DNA of 40,734 nucleotides from Methyloceanibacter sp. (GCA_030064755.1 JASJEH010000043.1:1-40734), one strand, 5' to 3'; positions 15,982 through 24,185 are shown, counted from the first letter of the stretch. Numbers and translations: made by a program. The notes: generated by a model from the letters alone, not told the origin.

Positions 15982-16047
15982 ACTTAATCGCTTGGCGCGG
16001 ATCGCGCCCAACATATCCCGTGTGAAGCGGGGCGCCTGGAGGCTGCT

Positions 16048-16248
16048 TTGGAATACGTACTTCGTTGGATCCTGCCGTTCGCTGTCTTGCTTGTTGTGGT
16101 GGTCCTTGTTCTTGGACTGTTCAATATGCTCCGGGGCGGGAATCCCAATCTCAGCCAGAAATTGATGCGAGCCCGCGTACTTTTGCAGCTTGCGGCTCTT
16201 ATCGTGGCGATGGCCATTGCCTATCTAGCGGGGACGCGACCGCACTAG
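16048..16248 (+). CDS. Small twin-transmembrane (HIG1-like) protein
   Basis: A 66-residue protein with two hydrophobic helices (about 5-25 and 43-62) separated by a short polar loop with the RGGNPNLSQKLMRARV motif. This matches the small twin-TM/HIG1-domain proteins of alphaproteobacteria, relatives of mitochondrial respiratory-supercomplex factors; a respiratory role here is inferred only. The start codon is TTG at 16048, chosen because GGAGG lies five bases upstream and no ATG precedes helix 1 in frame. It lies just upstream of the adenosyltransferase gene, a neighbour pairing I regard as probably conserved. Confidence 0.78.
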   Translation: MEYVLRWILPFAVLLVVVVLVLGLFNMLRGGNPNLSQKLMRARVLLQLAALIVAMAIAYLAGTRPH

Positions 16249-16335
16249 CCGAGGGTTGACCCCTTCCGGGTTGGGGCTACGCTGGATCATCTATAGCTGG
16301 GCTCACAGGTGGTGAGGCCTTATTCCTGGGGCACA

Positions 16336-16914
16336 ATGGTCAGGCTGAACAAGATTTACACGCGAACCGGCGACGACGGCACCACGGCTCTTGGAACGGG
16401 CGATCGTGTCGCGAAGTACGATCTGCGCGTGGAAGCTTACGGCACGGTTGACGAGACCAACGCAACGATCGGGCTTGCGCGGGTGCATACGGGCGCATCG
16501 GATCCCAAGCTCGATGCAATGCTGATGCGCATCCAGAACGATCTCTTCGATCTCGGCGCCGACCTCTGTTTCCCTGAGGAAATGAAGAAAGGCGAGGCGG
16601 CACTTCGGGTCACCTCGGCTCAGATTGCGCGGCTGGAAGCGGAGATCGATGAGATGAATGGACACCTCGATCCGCTCCGTTCGTTCGTGCTGCCTGGTGG
16701 CGCCCCGGCTGCGGCCTACTTGCATCTAGCGCGAACGGTTTGCCGCCGCGCCGAGCGCTTGGTCGCGGCGCTTGCTGCGCGCCCGGTCGAGCCGGTTAGC
16801 GCCCAAGCGGTCGGCTATATCAACCGGCTTTCGGACTTCCTGTTTGTTGCGGCGCGCTACGCAAACGACAAGGGCGCTTCCGATGTGTTGTGGGTGCCCG
16901 GTCAAAACCGGTGA
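16336..16914 (+). CDS. pduO: PduO-type cob(I)alamin adenosyltransferase
   Basis: A 192-residue enzyme that transfers the adenosyl group of ATP to cob(I)alamin or cob(I)yrinate diamide, making the adenosylcobalamin cofactor. The ATP-binding N-terminal motif is YTRTGDDGTTALG (residues 8-20). The helical bundle carries VDETNA and the C-terminal RLSDFLFVAARYAN block characteristic of PduO-type enzymes. The ATG at 16336 is used because the frame to 16309 adds only nine unlike residues. It sits in the EMC neighbourhood, where ecm needs this cofactor, a sensible functional link. It is the only B12-synthesis gene in the window. Confidence 0.92.
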   Translation: MVRLNKIYTRTGDDGTTALGTGDRVAKYDLRVEAYGTVDETNATIGLARVHTGASDPKLDAMLMRIQNDLFDLGADLCFPEEMKKGEAALRVTSAQIARLEAEIDEMNGHLDPLRSFVLPGGAPAAAYLHLARTVCRRAERLVAALAARPVEPVSAQAVGYINRLSDFLFVAARYANDKGASDVLWVPGQNR

Positions 16915-16930
16915 AGCGGGGTGGTCATCC

Positions 16931-17644
16931 GTGTTCGTCCCTCTCCACGACACCAACCCACTCAAGAAAATTCGTTTTCCATACGTAACCGTGGGGCTGA
17001 TCGTTCTCAATGTCGCGGTTTATGTGGTGCTGCAAACGGGCTGGGTCGTTCCACTTGAGGATGAGGACCTATCTGCCTTCGCGGTTGTACCAGCCCAGTT
17101 GCTCGCGGACGCGGGCGGTAGCACTGCCTTTCTTGCGTCCGGTGCGGTCCTGGTGCCGGAACGGCTCACGTTAGTAACCTATATGTTCCTGCATGGCGGC
17201 TGGGTTCACCTGACCGGCAATATGCTCTTTCTGTGGGTGTTCGGCGACAACATCGAAGACGCGATGGGGCATATCCGCTTCATTATGTTTTATCTCATGT
17301 GCGGGATATTTGCCGCGCTCGCTCACACCTACATGCTGCCCGCCTCTGATCTTCCGCTCATTGGCGCTTCCGGCGCGGTGGCTGGAGTTATTGCTGCCTA
17401 TCTCATCCTGCATCCGAAAGTGAAAGTCTGGGTGCTGGCTCTCTGGCGGATCCCCATTCGCATAACGGCAGCCTGGGCACTAGGCATCTGGATTCTGGCG
17501 CAGATTGCGAGCCTCTTCTTCGCCAACGAAGAAGCCGTTGCGTGGTGGGCGCATCTCGGCGGCCTGCTCGCAGGCGCAGTTTTCATCCTCTTCATGCGCC
17601 GCCGTGGTGTCATGCTTTTCGACCGCACGCGGGGCGGCGCATGA
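16931..17644 (+). CDS. Rhomboid family intramembrane serine protease
   Basis: A 237-residue membrane protein with six to seven helices. The rhomboid dyad is S147 in GASGAVAG and H208 in WWAHLGG; oxyanion-side N97 lies in HLTGNMLFLWVFG. The family cleaves transmembrane segments of other proteins within the bilayer; the substrate is unknown. The chosen start is GTG at 16931, right after GGGGTGG and 16 bp past the adenosyltransferase stop; the in-frame extension upstream lies inside that gene. The loop between helix 1 and the HLTGN motif is long and acidic (PLEDEDLSAF). Confidence 0.88.
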   Translation: MFVPLHDTNPLKKIRFPYVTVGLIVLNVAVYVVLQTGWVVPLEDEDLSAFAVVPAQLLADAGGSTAFLASGAVLVPERLTLVTYMFLHGGWVHLTGNMLFLWVFGDNIEDAMGHIRFIMFYLMCGIFAALAHTYMLPASDLPLIGASGAVAGVIAAYLILHPKVKVWVLALWRIPIRITAAWALGIWILAQIASLFFANEEAVAWWAHLGGLLAGAVFILFMRRRGVMLFDRTRGGA

Positions 17645-17720
17645 GACCTCCTGGGGTCCAATTGGAGGCCTTGTGCCACCATTGACTTGAGACATTTCGG
17701 GCTTTACGGTCGCCGCCATT

Positions 17721-17732
17721 TCGCACGTGCGA
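17721..17732. promoter_or_regulatory. Perfect 12-bp palindrome upstream of etfB
   Basis: TCGCACGTGCGA is fully self-complementary, and the flanking AT pairs extend the symmetry (AT-n-12 bp-n-AT). It ends 51 bp before the etfB start. It shares TCGC-N4-GCGA with the site upstream of ccr. It is likely an operator for a dimeric regulator that I cannot name. Confidence 0.45.
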
Positions 17733-17783
17733 GATATTGGCTTTGGGGCAAGTCAAACCCTTTTGGGGACCAAAAAGTACCAC

Positions 17784-18533
17784 ATGAAAATCTTAGTACC
17801 TATCAAGCGCGTCATTGACTACAACGTGAAGATCCGGGTGAAGTCCGACGGAAGCGGAGTCGACCTGGCCAACGTTAAAATGTCGATGAATCCATTCTGC
17901 GAGATCGCTGTAGAGGAAGCGGTTCGCATGAAGGAGCGCGGTGAGGCGGAAGAGGTCGTTGCGGTTTCGATCGGCGGCGCAAAGTCTCAAGATACGTTGC
18001 GCACGGCACTCGCGATGGGCGCGGATCGCGCGATCTTGGTCAAGACCGACGAAACCATGGAGCCGTTGGCGGTGGCGAAGGTTCTGCAGGCCGTCGTCAA
18101 GAACGAGAGCCCCGATCTCATTATCCTCGGCAAGCAAGCAATCGACGACGACTGCAACCAAACGGGACAGATGTTGGCCGGCCTTCTGAACGTACCGCAG
18201 GGGACGTTCGCATCGAAGGTCGAGCTTGATGGCGACAAGGTGAAGGTCACGCGTGAGGTCGACGGAGGTCTGGAAACCGTGTCGCTCACGAAGCCGGCTG
18301 TGATCACCACAGATTTGCGTCTGAATGAACCGCGGTATGCGTCGCTGCCGAACATCATGAAGGCAAAGAAGAAGCCGATCGACGAGACAACGCCCGAGGA
18401 GTTGGGTGTCGACATCGCTCCGCGGCTGAAAGTGCTTGCGGTCGACGAGCCCAAGGCGCGCGAAGCCGGGATCACCGTCGACGACGTTGCGACCCTTGTC
18501 GATAAACTCAAGAACGAAGCGGGGGTTCTGTGA
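17784..18533 (+). CDS. etfB: Electron transfer flavoprotein beta subunit
   Basis: A 249-residue EtfB. With EtfA it accepts electrons from acyl-CoA dehydrogenases and passes them to ETF-ubiquinone oxidoreductase; the beta subunit also binds AMP. Family signatures include [19 protein letters not shown] at the N-terminus, [14 protein letters not shown], and the [15 protein letters not shown] segment. The C-terminal part contains [10 protein letters not shown], as in typical bacterial and mitochondrial ETFs. The ATG at 17784 is preferred to the in-frame extension at 17727 because it matches the usual N-terminus. The stop overlaps the etfA start (TGATG). Mcd, 3 kb upstream, is an obvious partner. 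Confidence 0.95.
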   Translation: MKILVPIKRVIDYNVKIRVKSDGSGVDLANVKMSMNPFCEIAVEEAVRMKERGEAEEVVAVSIGGAKSQDTLRTALAMGADRAILVKTDETMEPLAVAKVLQAVVKNESPDLIILGKQAIDDDCNQTGQMLAGLLNVPQGTFASKVELDGDKVKVTREVDGGLETVSLTKPAVITTDLRLNEPRYASLPNIMKAKKKPIDETTPEELGVDIAPRLKVLAVDEPKAREAGITVDDVATLVDKLKNEAGVL

Positions 18534-19483
18534 TGGCCGTCCTCCTGCTTGCAGAACACGACAACGAGACCCTCGCACCGACGACCGCCAAGGCGCTGAC
18601 GGCTGCGCGAGAGTTCGGAAGCGACGTTGACATCTTGGTGGCCGGAGAAGGTTGCCAGGCCGTCGCCGACGAGGCCGCCAAGCTCGAAGGTGTCCGCAAG
18701 GTTCTGCTGGCCGATGCGCCGCAGTTAGCGCACCGGCTCGCCGAAGATACGACGGCGACGATTCTGCCGCTGATGGCCAATTACTCCGTGCTGCTCGCGC
18801 CGGCATCCACCACAGGCAAGAACGTGCTGCCCCGTGTGGCCGCGCTGCTCGATGTGGGGCAAGTTTCGGATATCGTTGAGGTGAAGTCTCCGGACACGTT
18901 TGTGCGGCCAATCTATGCCGGCAACGCCCTTGAGACAGTCCAGACGTCGGACAAGACAATCGTCGCTACCGTGCGCACGACCGCATTCTCCGCTGCAGGC
19001 GACGGCGGTTCTGCCGGTGTCGAGACAGTTAGCGCAGGCGATGAAGTGCCGTCCTCCAGCTTTGTTGGCGCGGAGATCACGGAGAGCGAGCGGCCCGAAC
19101 TCACATCCGCTCGCGTGGTTATCTCCGGTGGGCGCGGTATGGAGTCTGGCGAGAACTTCGAGAAATTCATCGCACCGGTCGCCGACCGGCTTGGCGCTGC
19201 CATCGGCGCGTCGAGAGCGGCCGTGGACTCCGGCTTCATGCCGAATGACTATCAAGTCGGTCAAACCGGCAAGGTGGTTGCGCCTGAACTCTATGTCGCG
19301 GTCGGTATTTCAGGCGCCATTCAGCATCTTGCGGGTATGAAGGACTCCAAGGTGATCGTGGCGATCAATAAAGATGCGGAAGCGCCGATTTTTCAGGTCG
19401 CAGACTATGGTTTGGTCGGTGATCTTTTTGAGGTCCTGCCAGAACTCAATGATGAGTTGAGTAAAGCGGGCTACGGAGACTAA
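18533..19483 (+). CDS. etfA: Electron transfer flavoprotein alpha subunit
   Basis: A 316-residue EtfA, the subunit that carries the redox-active FAD. The C-terminal FAD domain shows VVISGGRGMESGENF, SRAAVDSGFMPNDYQVGQTGK (Arg and Gln contacts to FAD), and LYVAVGISGAIQHLAGM with the His of that motif. The DAEAPIFQVADYGLVGDL block is also standard. The length is normal. ATG 18533 overlaps the etfB stop by one base; a GTG at 18530 in frame is possible but less usual. A hairpin 30 bp downstream may end the transcript. Confidence 0.95.
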   Translation: MAVLLLAEHDNETLAPTTAKALTAAREFGSDVDILVAGEGCQAVADEAAKLEGVRKVLLADAPQLAHRLAEDTTATILPLMANYSVLLAPASTTGKNVLPRVAALLDVGQVSDIVEVKSPDTFVRPIYAGNALETVQTSDKTIVATVRTTAFSAAGDGGSAGVETVSAGDEVPSSSFVGAEITESERPELTSARVVISGGRGMESGENFEKFIAPVADRLGAAIGASRAAVDSGFMPNDYQVGQTGKVVAPELYVAVGISGAIQHLAGMKDSKVIVAINKDAEAPIFQVADYGLVGDLFEVLPELNDELSKAGYGD

Positions 19484-19512
19484 GCGCGCGTTCGGGGGCG
19501 CGTGTGTTGTGA

Positions 19513-19542
19513 GGCAAGAAACGATGCTCGGATCGTTTTGCC
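19513..19542 (+). terminator. Terminator-like hairpin after etfA
   Basis: The arms AAACGAT (19519-19525) and ATCGTTT (19532-19538) enclose GCTCGG. The outer bases GGCA and TGCC (19513-19516, 19539-19542) extend the stem with a bulge. The T run is short (TTTT within the right arm), so it may be an incomplete terminator that lets some transcription through to the next gene. Confidence 0.5.
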
Positions 19543-19569
19543 GATCCGATTTCGAAGCAGGAGCGTAGA

Positions 19570-20448
19570 GTGGAGCCTATTCGTAAAGTGGGCGTCGTTG
19601 GCGCGGGCCAGATGGGCAGTGGCATCGCGCATGTGGTCGCGCTCAGCGGCTATGATGTGGCCATCAACGATCTTTCCAAGGAACGATATGACGCGGCTGT
19701 TGAGGCCATCTCCAAAAACCTCGCGCGTCAGGTTTCTAAGAACAAGATTTCCGAAGACGATAAGGCGGCTACCTTGGCCCGCATCTCGTTCGCGGAGAAC
19801 TTCGAAGGCTTTTCGGATGCCGACCTCGTCGTCGAGGCGGCGACGGAGGACGAAACCGTCAAGCGCAAGATCTTCGTCGCGGTCTGTCAGTTCCTGAAAC
19901 CCGATACGATTCTTGCGACGAACACGTCATCCATTTCCATCACGCGGCTCGCGGCGACGACCGACCGGCCCGAGCGCTTTATCGGCATGCATTTCATGAA
20001 CCCCGTTCCGGTCATGGAACTGGTGGAGATGATCCGTGGCATTGCAACGGATGACGAGACTTTCGCGCGTGCCAAGGACCTCGTCGGTTCGCTCGGCAAG
20101 ACCATTGCGGTATCAGAAGATTTTCCCGCTTTCATGGTCAATCGCATCCTGCTGCCCATGATCAACGAAGCGGTCTATACACTGTACGAAGGCGTGGGTT
20201 CGGTCGACGCCATCGATACGGCAATGCGGCTTGGCGCAAACCATCCGATGGGACCGCTGCAGCTCGCCGATTTCATCGGGCTCGATACCTGCCTATCCAT
20301 CATGCAGGTGCTCTATGAGGGGCTTGCCGATTCCAAGTATCGGCCCTGTCCGCTTCTAGTGAAGTACGTGGAAGCAGGCTGGTTGGGCCGCAAGAGCAGC
20401 CGCGGCTTCTATGACTATCGTGGCGACGAACCCATGCCGACGCGCTAG
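19570..20448 (+). CDS. hbd: 3-hydroxybutyryl-CoA dehydrogenase
   Basis: A 292-residue NAD(P)-dependent 3-hydroxyacyl-CoA dehydrogenase of the single-domain-pair Hbd/PaaH type. The Rossmann loop is GAGQMGSG at 11-18, the catalytic H141 lies in GMHFMNPVPVMELVE, and the C-terminal dimerisation domain has NRILLPMINEA and the ANHPMGPLQLADFIGLD signature. The length is typical. It interconverts acetoacetyl-CoA and 3-hydroxybutyryl-CoA, which could feed polyhydroxybutyrate turnover, short-chain oxidation or the entry to the EMC pathway; direction and stereospecificity are not visible. The start is GTG at 19570, with GCAGGAG 8-10 bases upstream, 86 bp past etfA. Confidence 0.93.
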   Translation: MEPIRKVGVVGAGQMGSGIAHVVALSGYDVAINDLSKERYDAAVEAISKNLARQVSKNKISEDDKAATLARISFAENFEGFSDADLVVEAATEDETVKRKIFVAVCQFLKPDTILATNTSSISITRLAATTDRPERFIGMHFMNPVPVMELVEMIRGIATDDETFARAKDLVGSLGKTIAVSEDFPAFMVNRILLPMINEAVYTLYEGVGSVDAIDTAMRLGANHPMGPLQLADFIGLDTCLSIMQVLYEGLADSKYRPCPLLVKYVEAGWLGRKSSRGFYDYRGDEPMPTR

Positions 20449-20533
20449 GCGCAAGACGAGTGGCGGTTTGGGCCGGGACGTCGGTCTGTCTCAGAACCGT
20501 TCCCGTGTAAAAGCCTTTTGGGGAGTAAGGCGG

Positions 20534-21157
20534 ATGAGGCGTTCTTCTTCGCGGTTAGCAGCCATTCTTCTTGGGCTTATTGCGCTCACGCTTGGCCCTG
20601 CCGCCTTCGCGGCATGCGATCCCGAGACTGCTCTGTATGAGGACGACTTCGAATTCCTCGATGTCTCTTGGGGAAATGCTGACGATAGTATTCTCGTTGA
20701 AGATGGAGCGCTCTTCATCAAGGGCTCCGGTGGCCTGGTTAATCTTGAGACAAAGACAAAGGGCGCTGCGATCTGCGTCGATGTGAGCATCACGGAAGCC
20801 GCGAACATTTCCGATAGCCCTGCGGGGGTCGTGTTCTGGTGGGAAGACTGGAAGAACTACTACGCGGTCTTCGTCTGGGCCGATGGTTGGCTCGAAGTGC
20901 GCCGCATGGTGGACGGCAAGTCTAAGACTCTGTTCACGCAGGAAGCAGAGGCCCTGAAGCGCGGCGCAGGTGCCGTCAACAGCATCGGGCTGACTCTGCA
21001 GCCAAAGGACGCAACCTTGCTTGTCAACGGGTCAGAAACCCGCCGCTTCAAGGCGAAGCGACCCAAGGAGGGCGGCGCCGTGGGCCTCTATGGTATTTCG
21101 CCCGACGAGGCACCGGCGACATTCAGCTTCGATAATCTCGTCGTCAACGAACGCTAG
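20534..21157 (+). CDS. Secreted LamG/DUF1080-like beta-sandwich protein
   Basis: A 207-residue exported protein. Residues 1-26 are a signal peptide, probably cut after AFA. The rest is rich in beta-strand patterns and ends with the FSFDNLVV motif common in laminin-G/3-keto-disaccharide-hydrolase-like (DUF1080) sandwiches, which often bind or cleave glycans. VVFWWEDWKNYYAVFVWADGWLEVRR, GAVNSIGLTLQ and GGAVGLYG support that fold. No catalytic residues can be assigned, so a binding role is as likely as hydrolysis. The ATG at 20534 follows GGGGAG about 8 bases upstream; longer in-frame extensions lack a signal peptide. It converges on the next gene with 9 bp between stops. Confidence 0.75.
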   Translation: MRRSSSRLAAILLGLIALTLGPAAFAACDPETALYEDDFEFLDVSWGNADDSILVEDGALFIKGSGGLVNLETKTKGAAICVDVSITEAANISDSPAGVVFWWEDWKNYYAVFVWADGWLEVRRMVDGKSKTLFTQEAEALKRGAGAVNSIGLTLQPKDATLLVNGSETRRFKAKRPKEGGAVGLYGISPDEAPATFSFDNLVVNER

Positions 21158-21166
21158 AGGGTGGCA

Positions 21167-21646
21167 TCAGCGCCCGAAGAGCCAATCCTCGAAACTGGCG
21201 CGCGACGCGCGCGTCTCCCTCGAGACCTTCATACGTGGCACCCGTAGTGGTGTGGACCTTTGTGCCGTGGGGATCGCCGGTGCCCGAACATCCAACGGCC
21301 TCGAACGCGCCGGGACTTGGTGCGGTGTGGCCGGGTCGGTCGCGTGCGGGTTGACGTGAACGGGAGAACGGTCGGAATCGGGCTGCTGCTCTTCGGCCAT
21401 GCGTGGTGCCAGCCACGCCGTATCACCGCTCCGCGATCCAGGCACCTTGGCCGACGAGCGTTGCCGATGGAGCGTTTCATGCCGAACCCGCGGGCCCCTT
21501 AATGCACTGATCTCCGCCGGGCCCAACCGTGGCGGCTGCCCAGCGCTGTGACGGCTCATGGCCGTAGACTCGGCGTTCGCAGGCAACGGTGCGGCAAGAC
21601 TCATCGACAGAACGGCAGCAATGGCGGGAATAACACTCTTCAGCAT
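21167..21646 (-). CDS. Predicted secreted Pro/Arg-rich protein
   Basis: A 159-residue frame whose first 25 residues form a convincing Sec signal peptide (Lys-3, hydrophobic core, cut after ANA). The mature part is rich in Arg, Pro, Ser and Ala, with no domain I recognise and little predicted secondary structure; it ends FEDWLFGR. The signal peptide and the absence of any better frame in 580 bp support it. Against it are the weak ribosome site, the overlapping open frames on both strands, and the lack of recognisable homology. It may be a rapidly evolving exported protein. Confidence 0.5.
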   Translation of the reverse strand: MLKSVIPAIAAVLSMSLAAPLPANAESTAMSRHSAGQPPRLGPAEISALRGPRVRHETLHRQRSSAKVPGSRSGDTAWLAPRMAEEQQPDSDRSPVHVNPHATDPATPHQVPARSRPLDVRAPAIPTAQRSTPLRVPRMKVSRETRASRASFEDWLFGR

Positions 21647-21740
21647 GACTGTTTCTAACGCCCTGCGGCTCCATGCAGCAAGGTGTTCCTCCGCAGCATA
21701 CCCGCCGCCCGCGTTCGGACGGCCCCGAAGACCGCATGGC

Positions 21741-22619
21741 CTAGGCGCCGCTGCGCTTTGCTCCTGCGGCGAGCGTGTCGGTTAGGTGTTCGAGGCGCGC
21801 TTCGATCCTCGCAAGGCGAGCATCGATTGACGGGGCCGTGATTGGGTTCTCCTCAGCGATCATCGCTGGCCCCTTCAATTCGGGGTTTTCCTCCATTTTG
21901 TTGTGCTCGTCCTGCAGCACTTGAATCACGATGCCGATCATCATGTTTAGGAAGATGAAGGCCACCAGAAAGATGAAGGTGAGATAAAAGAGCCAGCTCA
22001 GCGGATAGACTTCCATGGTCTCGTACATCACGTCCGTCCAATCCTCGAACGTGGCGACGCGGAACAAGGTCAGCATGGCGATGGAGATGTTCCCCCAAAG
22101 TGTCGAATTGATCTCGGCGAAGAAGATGCTGCCGGCGGCACCGTAGATATAGAAGATGATGAACATCAGCAGCGTCACATAGGCCATGCGCGGGATGGCC
22201 TGCAGCAAGGCACTTACGAGAACCTGAAGCTCGGGAATCATTGACACCAGCCGCAGCACGCGGAAGACGCGCAAGAGACGTCCCAGAAGTGCCATCTCGC
22301 TTTCGTCGATCGGAATGAGGCTCGCGGTTACGATCACGAAGTCGAAAACGTTCCATCCCTTTGAGAAGAACCGTTTTGGGTTTGGCTCCGCGGCCATCCG
22401 GATGAGCAACTCCACCAGGAAAAAGATCGTCACGGCATAGTCGAGAACCTTGAGCCCCGCAGTCAGTTTCGGCCCCAATGGGTATGTGCCGATGCCGACT
22501 TTGAGCGCCGAAATCACGATGACCGTGATCACAAACAGTTCGAAAACCTTGTTGCTGCGAATATCGATAAAGAGTTTCTTCAGACCGGAGGCCCGGTCCA
22601 TCAATGTCTTGTCGCTCAT
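21741..22619 (-). CDS. Voltage-gated cation channel (NaChBac/BacNav-like)
   Basis: A 292-residue six-helix channel subunit, expected to act as a tetramer in the inner membrane. S4 carries Arg every third residue (R114, R117, R120, R123), the voltage-sensor pattern. The pore loop before S6 reads TLFRVATFEDWTDVM, with the filter at 190-196 (T-F-E-D-W-T-D). S6 has FLNMMIGIVIQVLQ. The C-terminus (266-285) has a heptad pattern suited to a four-helix coiled coil, as in BacNav channels. The extra Asp at two filter positions differs from the TLESWS filter of sodium-selective members and may admit Ca2+. It stands alone between unrelated genes. Confidence 0.9.
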   Translation of the reverse strand: MSDKTLMDRASGLKKLFIDIRSNKVFELFVITVIVISALKVGIGTYPLGPKLTAGLKVLDYAVTIFFLVELLIRMAAEPNPKRFFSKGWNVFDFVIVTASLIPIDESEMALLGRLLRVFRVLRLVSMIPELQVLVSALLQAIPRMAYVTLLMFIIFYIYGAAGSIFFAEINSTLWGNISIAMLTLFRVATFEDWTDVMYETMEVYPLSWLFYLTFIFLVAFIFLNMMIGIVIQVLQDEHNKMEENPELKGPAMIAEENPITAPSIDARLARIEARLEHLTDTLAAGAKRSGA

Positions 22620-22846
22620 TCGTCTCTCGGTCTCGGGCCCTGCATAACGTTACGGTGGTGCGGTGATCGGCGATCCTAGTGAGGATTGTGGTTGAAAGCC
22701 GGATGACACGGCGCCGCCCCTCTTAGTCCGCCTTGACCGTGACAGTCCAGGTCTTTGGCGAGGGAGCGGGCAGGAGAAGTTTGTCCGGCCTGGACGGCAG
22801 GCGGACGGGTCGGCGCGATCGGCTCGCAGGACCTAGGCGGGCTTGG

Positions 22847-23131
22847 CTATGAGGACAGGCCGCGTTTCAGATCGTCGAGCGTTAGTGCGGGTATGATGTC
22901 GATCGCCGCGTCCAACGCCGCGAACATCGGCTCGTTCAGCTTTGGCAGCACAGCTGCGTCGTCTGTCTCAAAGAAGATGTAGCCCGATCGTTCGCCACCT
23001 TCGACCAGGAAGTAGGCGGCCTCGGCGTTGGTTTCTCTCACGATCGCCTCGATCGCCTCTCCCAGGCTGCCATCCTGATAGGCCTCGTTGCCGCGTTCCA
23101 CGGGAATAGAGAATCGCATCATCAGTCGCAT
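22847..23131 (-). CDS. Hypothetical small alpha/beta protein
   Basis: A 94-residue soluble protein I do not recognise. It begins with a beta-strand pattern (MRLMMRFSIPV), then a helix (GSLGEAIEAIVRET), two strands (AEAAYFLVEGG, RSGYIFFET), a helix with NEPMFAALDAAIDIIPALT, and a Lys/Asp-rich tail. This order suggests a ferredoxin-like alpha/beta sandwich, as in small DUF3303-type or dimeric barrel proteins, but no active-site residues are evident. The start at 23131 is clear: GGAGGT sits seven bases upstream, whereas the in-frame ATG at 23158 precedes that site. It is monocistronic as far as can be seen. Confidence 0.75.
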   Translation of the reverse strand: MRLMMRFSIPVERGNEAYQDGSLGEAIEAIVRETNAEAAYFLVEGGERSGYIFFETDDAAVLPKLNEPMFAALDAAIDIIPALTLDDLKRGLSS

Positions 23132-23299
23132 TTTCGGTACCTCCATTGATTGGTGCACTCTAGACGGCTGCTGGTGCGGAAGAATGACCTGACCGAACGA
23201 TTTTTCGGGGACGGACTGGCCAATTGGTCGCCTGTTGCAGATCTGTCATGCGCCAGGGCTAGAGTTCAGGCATCCCTGACTATCTTCTAGTCCAAAGAA

Positions 23300-23328
23300 A
23301 GCCCCGGTCGCCTTTTGCGGCTGGGGCC
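23300..23328 (-). terminator. Rho-independent terminator after the LssY-C gene
   Basis: On the minus strand the arms GGCCCCAGCCGC and GCGACCGGGGCT pair, with one G-T wobble, around AAAAG and run into TTCTTTGG. It lies 24 bp past the stop of the minus-strand gene at 23352. Confidence 0.75.
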
Positions 23329-23351
23329 TTCTCCTGAGGCGCGCTGCTCAT

Positions 23352-24185
23352 CTAGGCCGCTTGTCTGCTCGTCTCTACCTTAAGCGTGGCCAATGCGATG
23401 ATTCCATCGGTCACATAGTGATTGACGGTGCCTGCCTCGATTTCCTCGCCCGCCTCATACATGTCGACGACCCCGATCGCGCCATTCCGCGAGAGTTCGG
23501 CCATGATGAAGTCGCGCTCCGCGTTGGTGTCCGCGTCCGTGGCATGGGTGATCTGGAAGGTCAGGCGCGTCAGTGAAAAGCCCGTATCCTTGGTGCCGGC
23601 TCCAACCCAAAGGACCCGTTCGCGGGTGTCCGGCCGATGGGTGCCATGCCAGAAGACATCGTCTACGGTCTCGGCTTCCGTCAGGCATTTCGCCCAGAAT
23701 CGCACATGGTGACGCTTGCGGGGGCTGTTGCCGATGGCCTTCTGGAAGCCAATGTCTTGGCCGCGCCCGAACAAGTATAGCGTCGAAAACGGGGCTCTTG
23801 GATAGGGCGTATTGAAGACAAAGGCTCTCACCATGCCCCAGGAGCTCGATAGGGTCAGGGGGTCGGCCTCATGCCAGCCCGCCTTGGCGAATGCGGCGCG
23901 CAGCTCGTCGAAGGTTCCCACAAGGGCCAGGTTCACAGGATCGCCCGGCAGGCCGTCGCCGGTGATCGTGAAGCTCGGCACATGCTGATGCCGGATGACC
24001 ATGAGCCCCATCCGGACGATGTAGGGCAGGATCACATAGGCCGCGACAGCATAGGTGGCCGCGAGCGCGAGGACCGACGGCAGTTCGCCATCGACCCACT
24101 GAAACACATTGACAATCAGCCAAATCCCTACAGCGCCGAGGCTCAGGACCGCCAAGCGCTGCAGGACCAGAATTACAACTCTCAC
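23352..24185 (-). CDS. LssY C-terminal domain membrane protein
   Basis: A 277-residue protein with two N-terminal hydrophobic helices (about 5-28 and 38-62) and a soluble LssY-C domain. The domain signatures are GDPVNLALVGTFDELRAAFAKAGWHEADP, the YLFGRGQDIGFQKAIGNSPRKRHHVRFW block, and GTHRPDTRERVLWVGAGTKDTGFS. LssY-C domains often sit with DedA or PAP2 phosphatase domains in envelope lipid proteins; here only the LssY-C part is present. The function is not established. The start at ATG 24185 gives the first helix a short basic lead. It is upstream of a clear terminator. Confidence 0.82.
   Translation of the reverse strand: MRVVILVLQRLAVLSLGAVGIWLIVNVFQWVDGELPSVLALAATYAVAAYVILPYIVRMGLMVIRHQHVPSFTITGDGLPGDPVNLALVGTFDELRAAFAKAGWHEADPLTLSSSWGMVRAFVFNTPYPRAPFSTLYLFGRGQDIGFQKAIGNSPRKRHHVRFWAKCLTEAETVDDVFWHGTHRPDTRERVLWVGAGTKDTGFSLTRLTFQITHATDADTNAERDFIMAELSRNGAIGVVDMYEAGEEIEAGTVNHYVTDGIIALATLKVETSRQAA

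Noticed and set aside
17793..18959. 388-codon minus-strand frame opposite etfB and etfA
   Set aside because: It crosses two well-supported genes and is rich in Arg, Pro and Leu in the way of GC-rich antisense frames.
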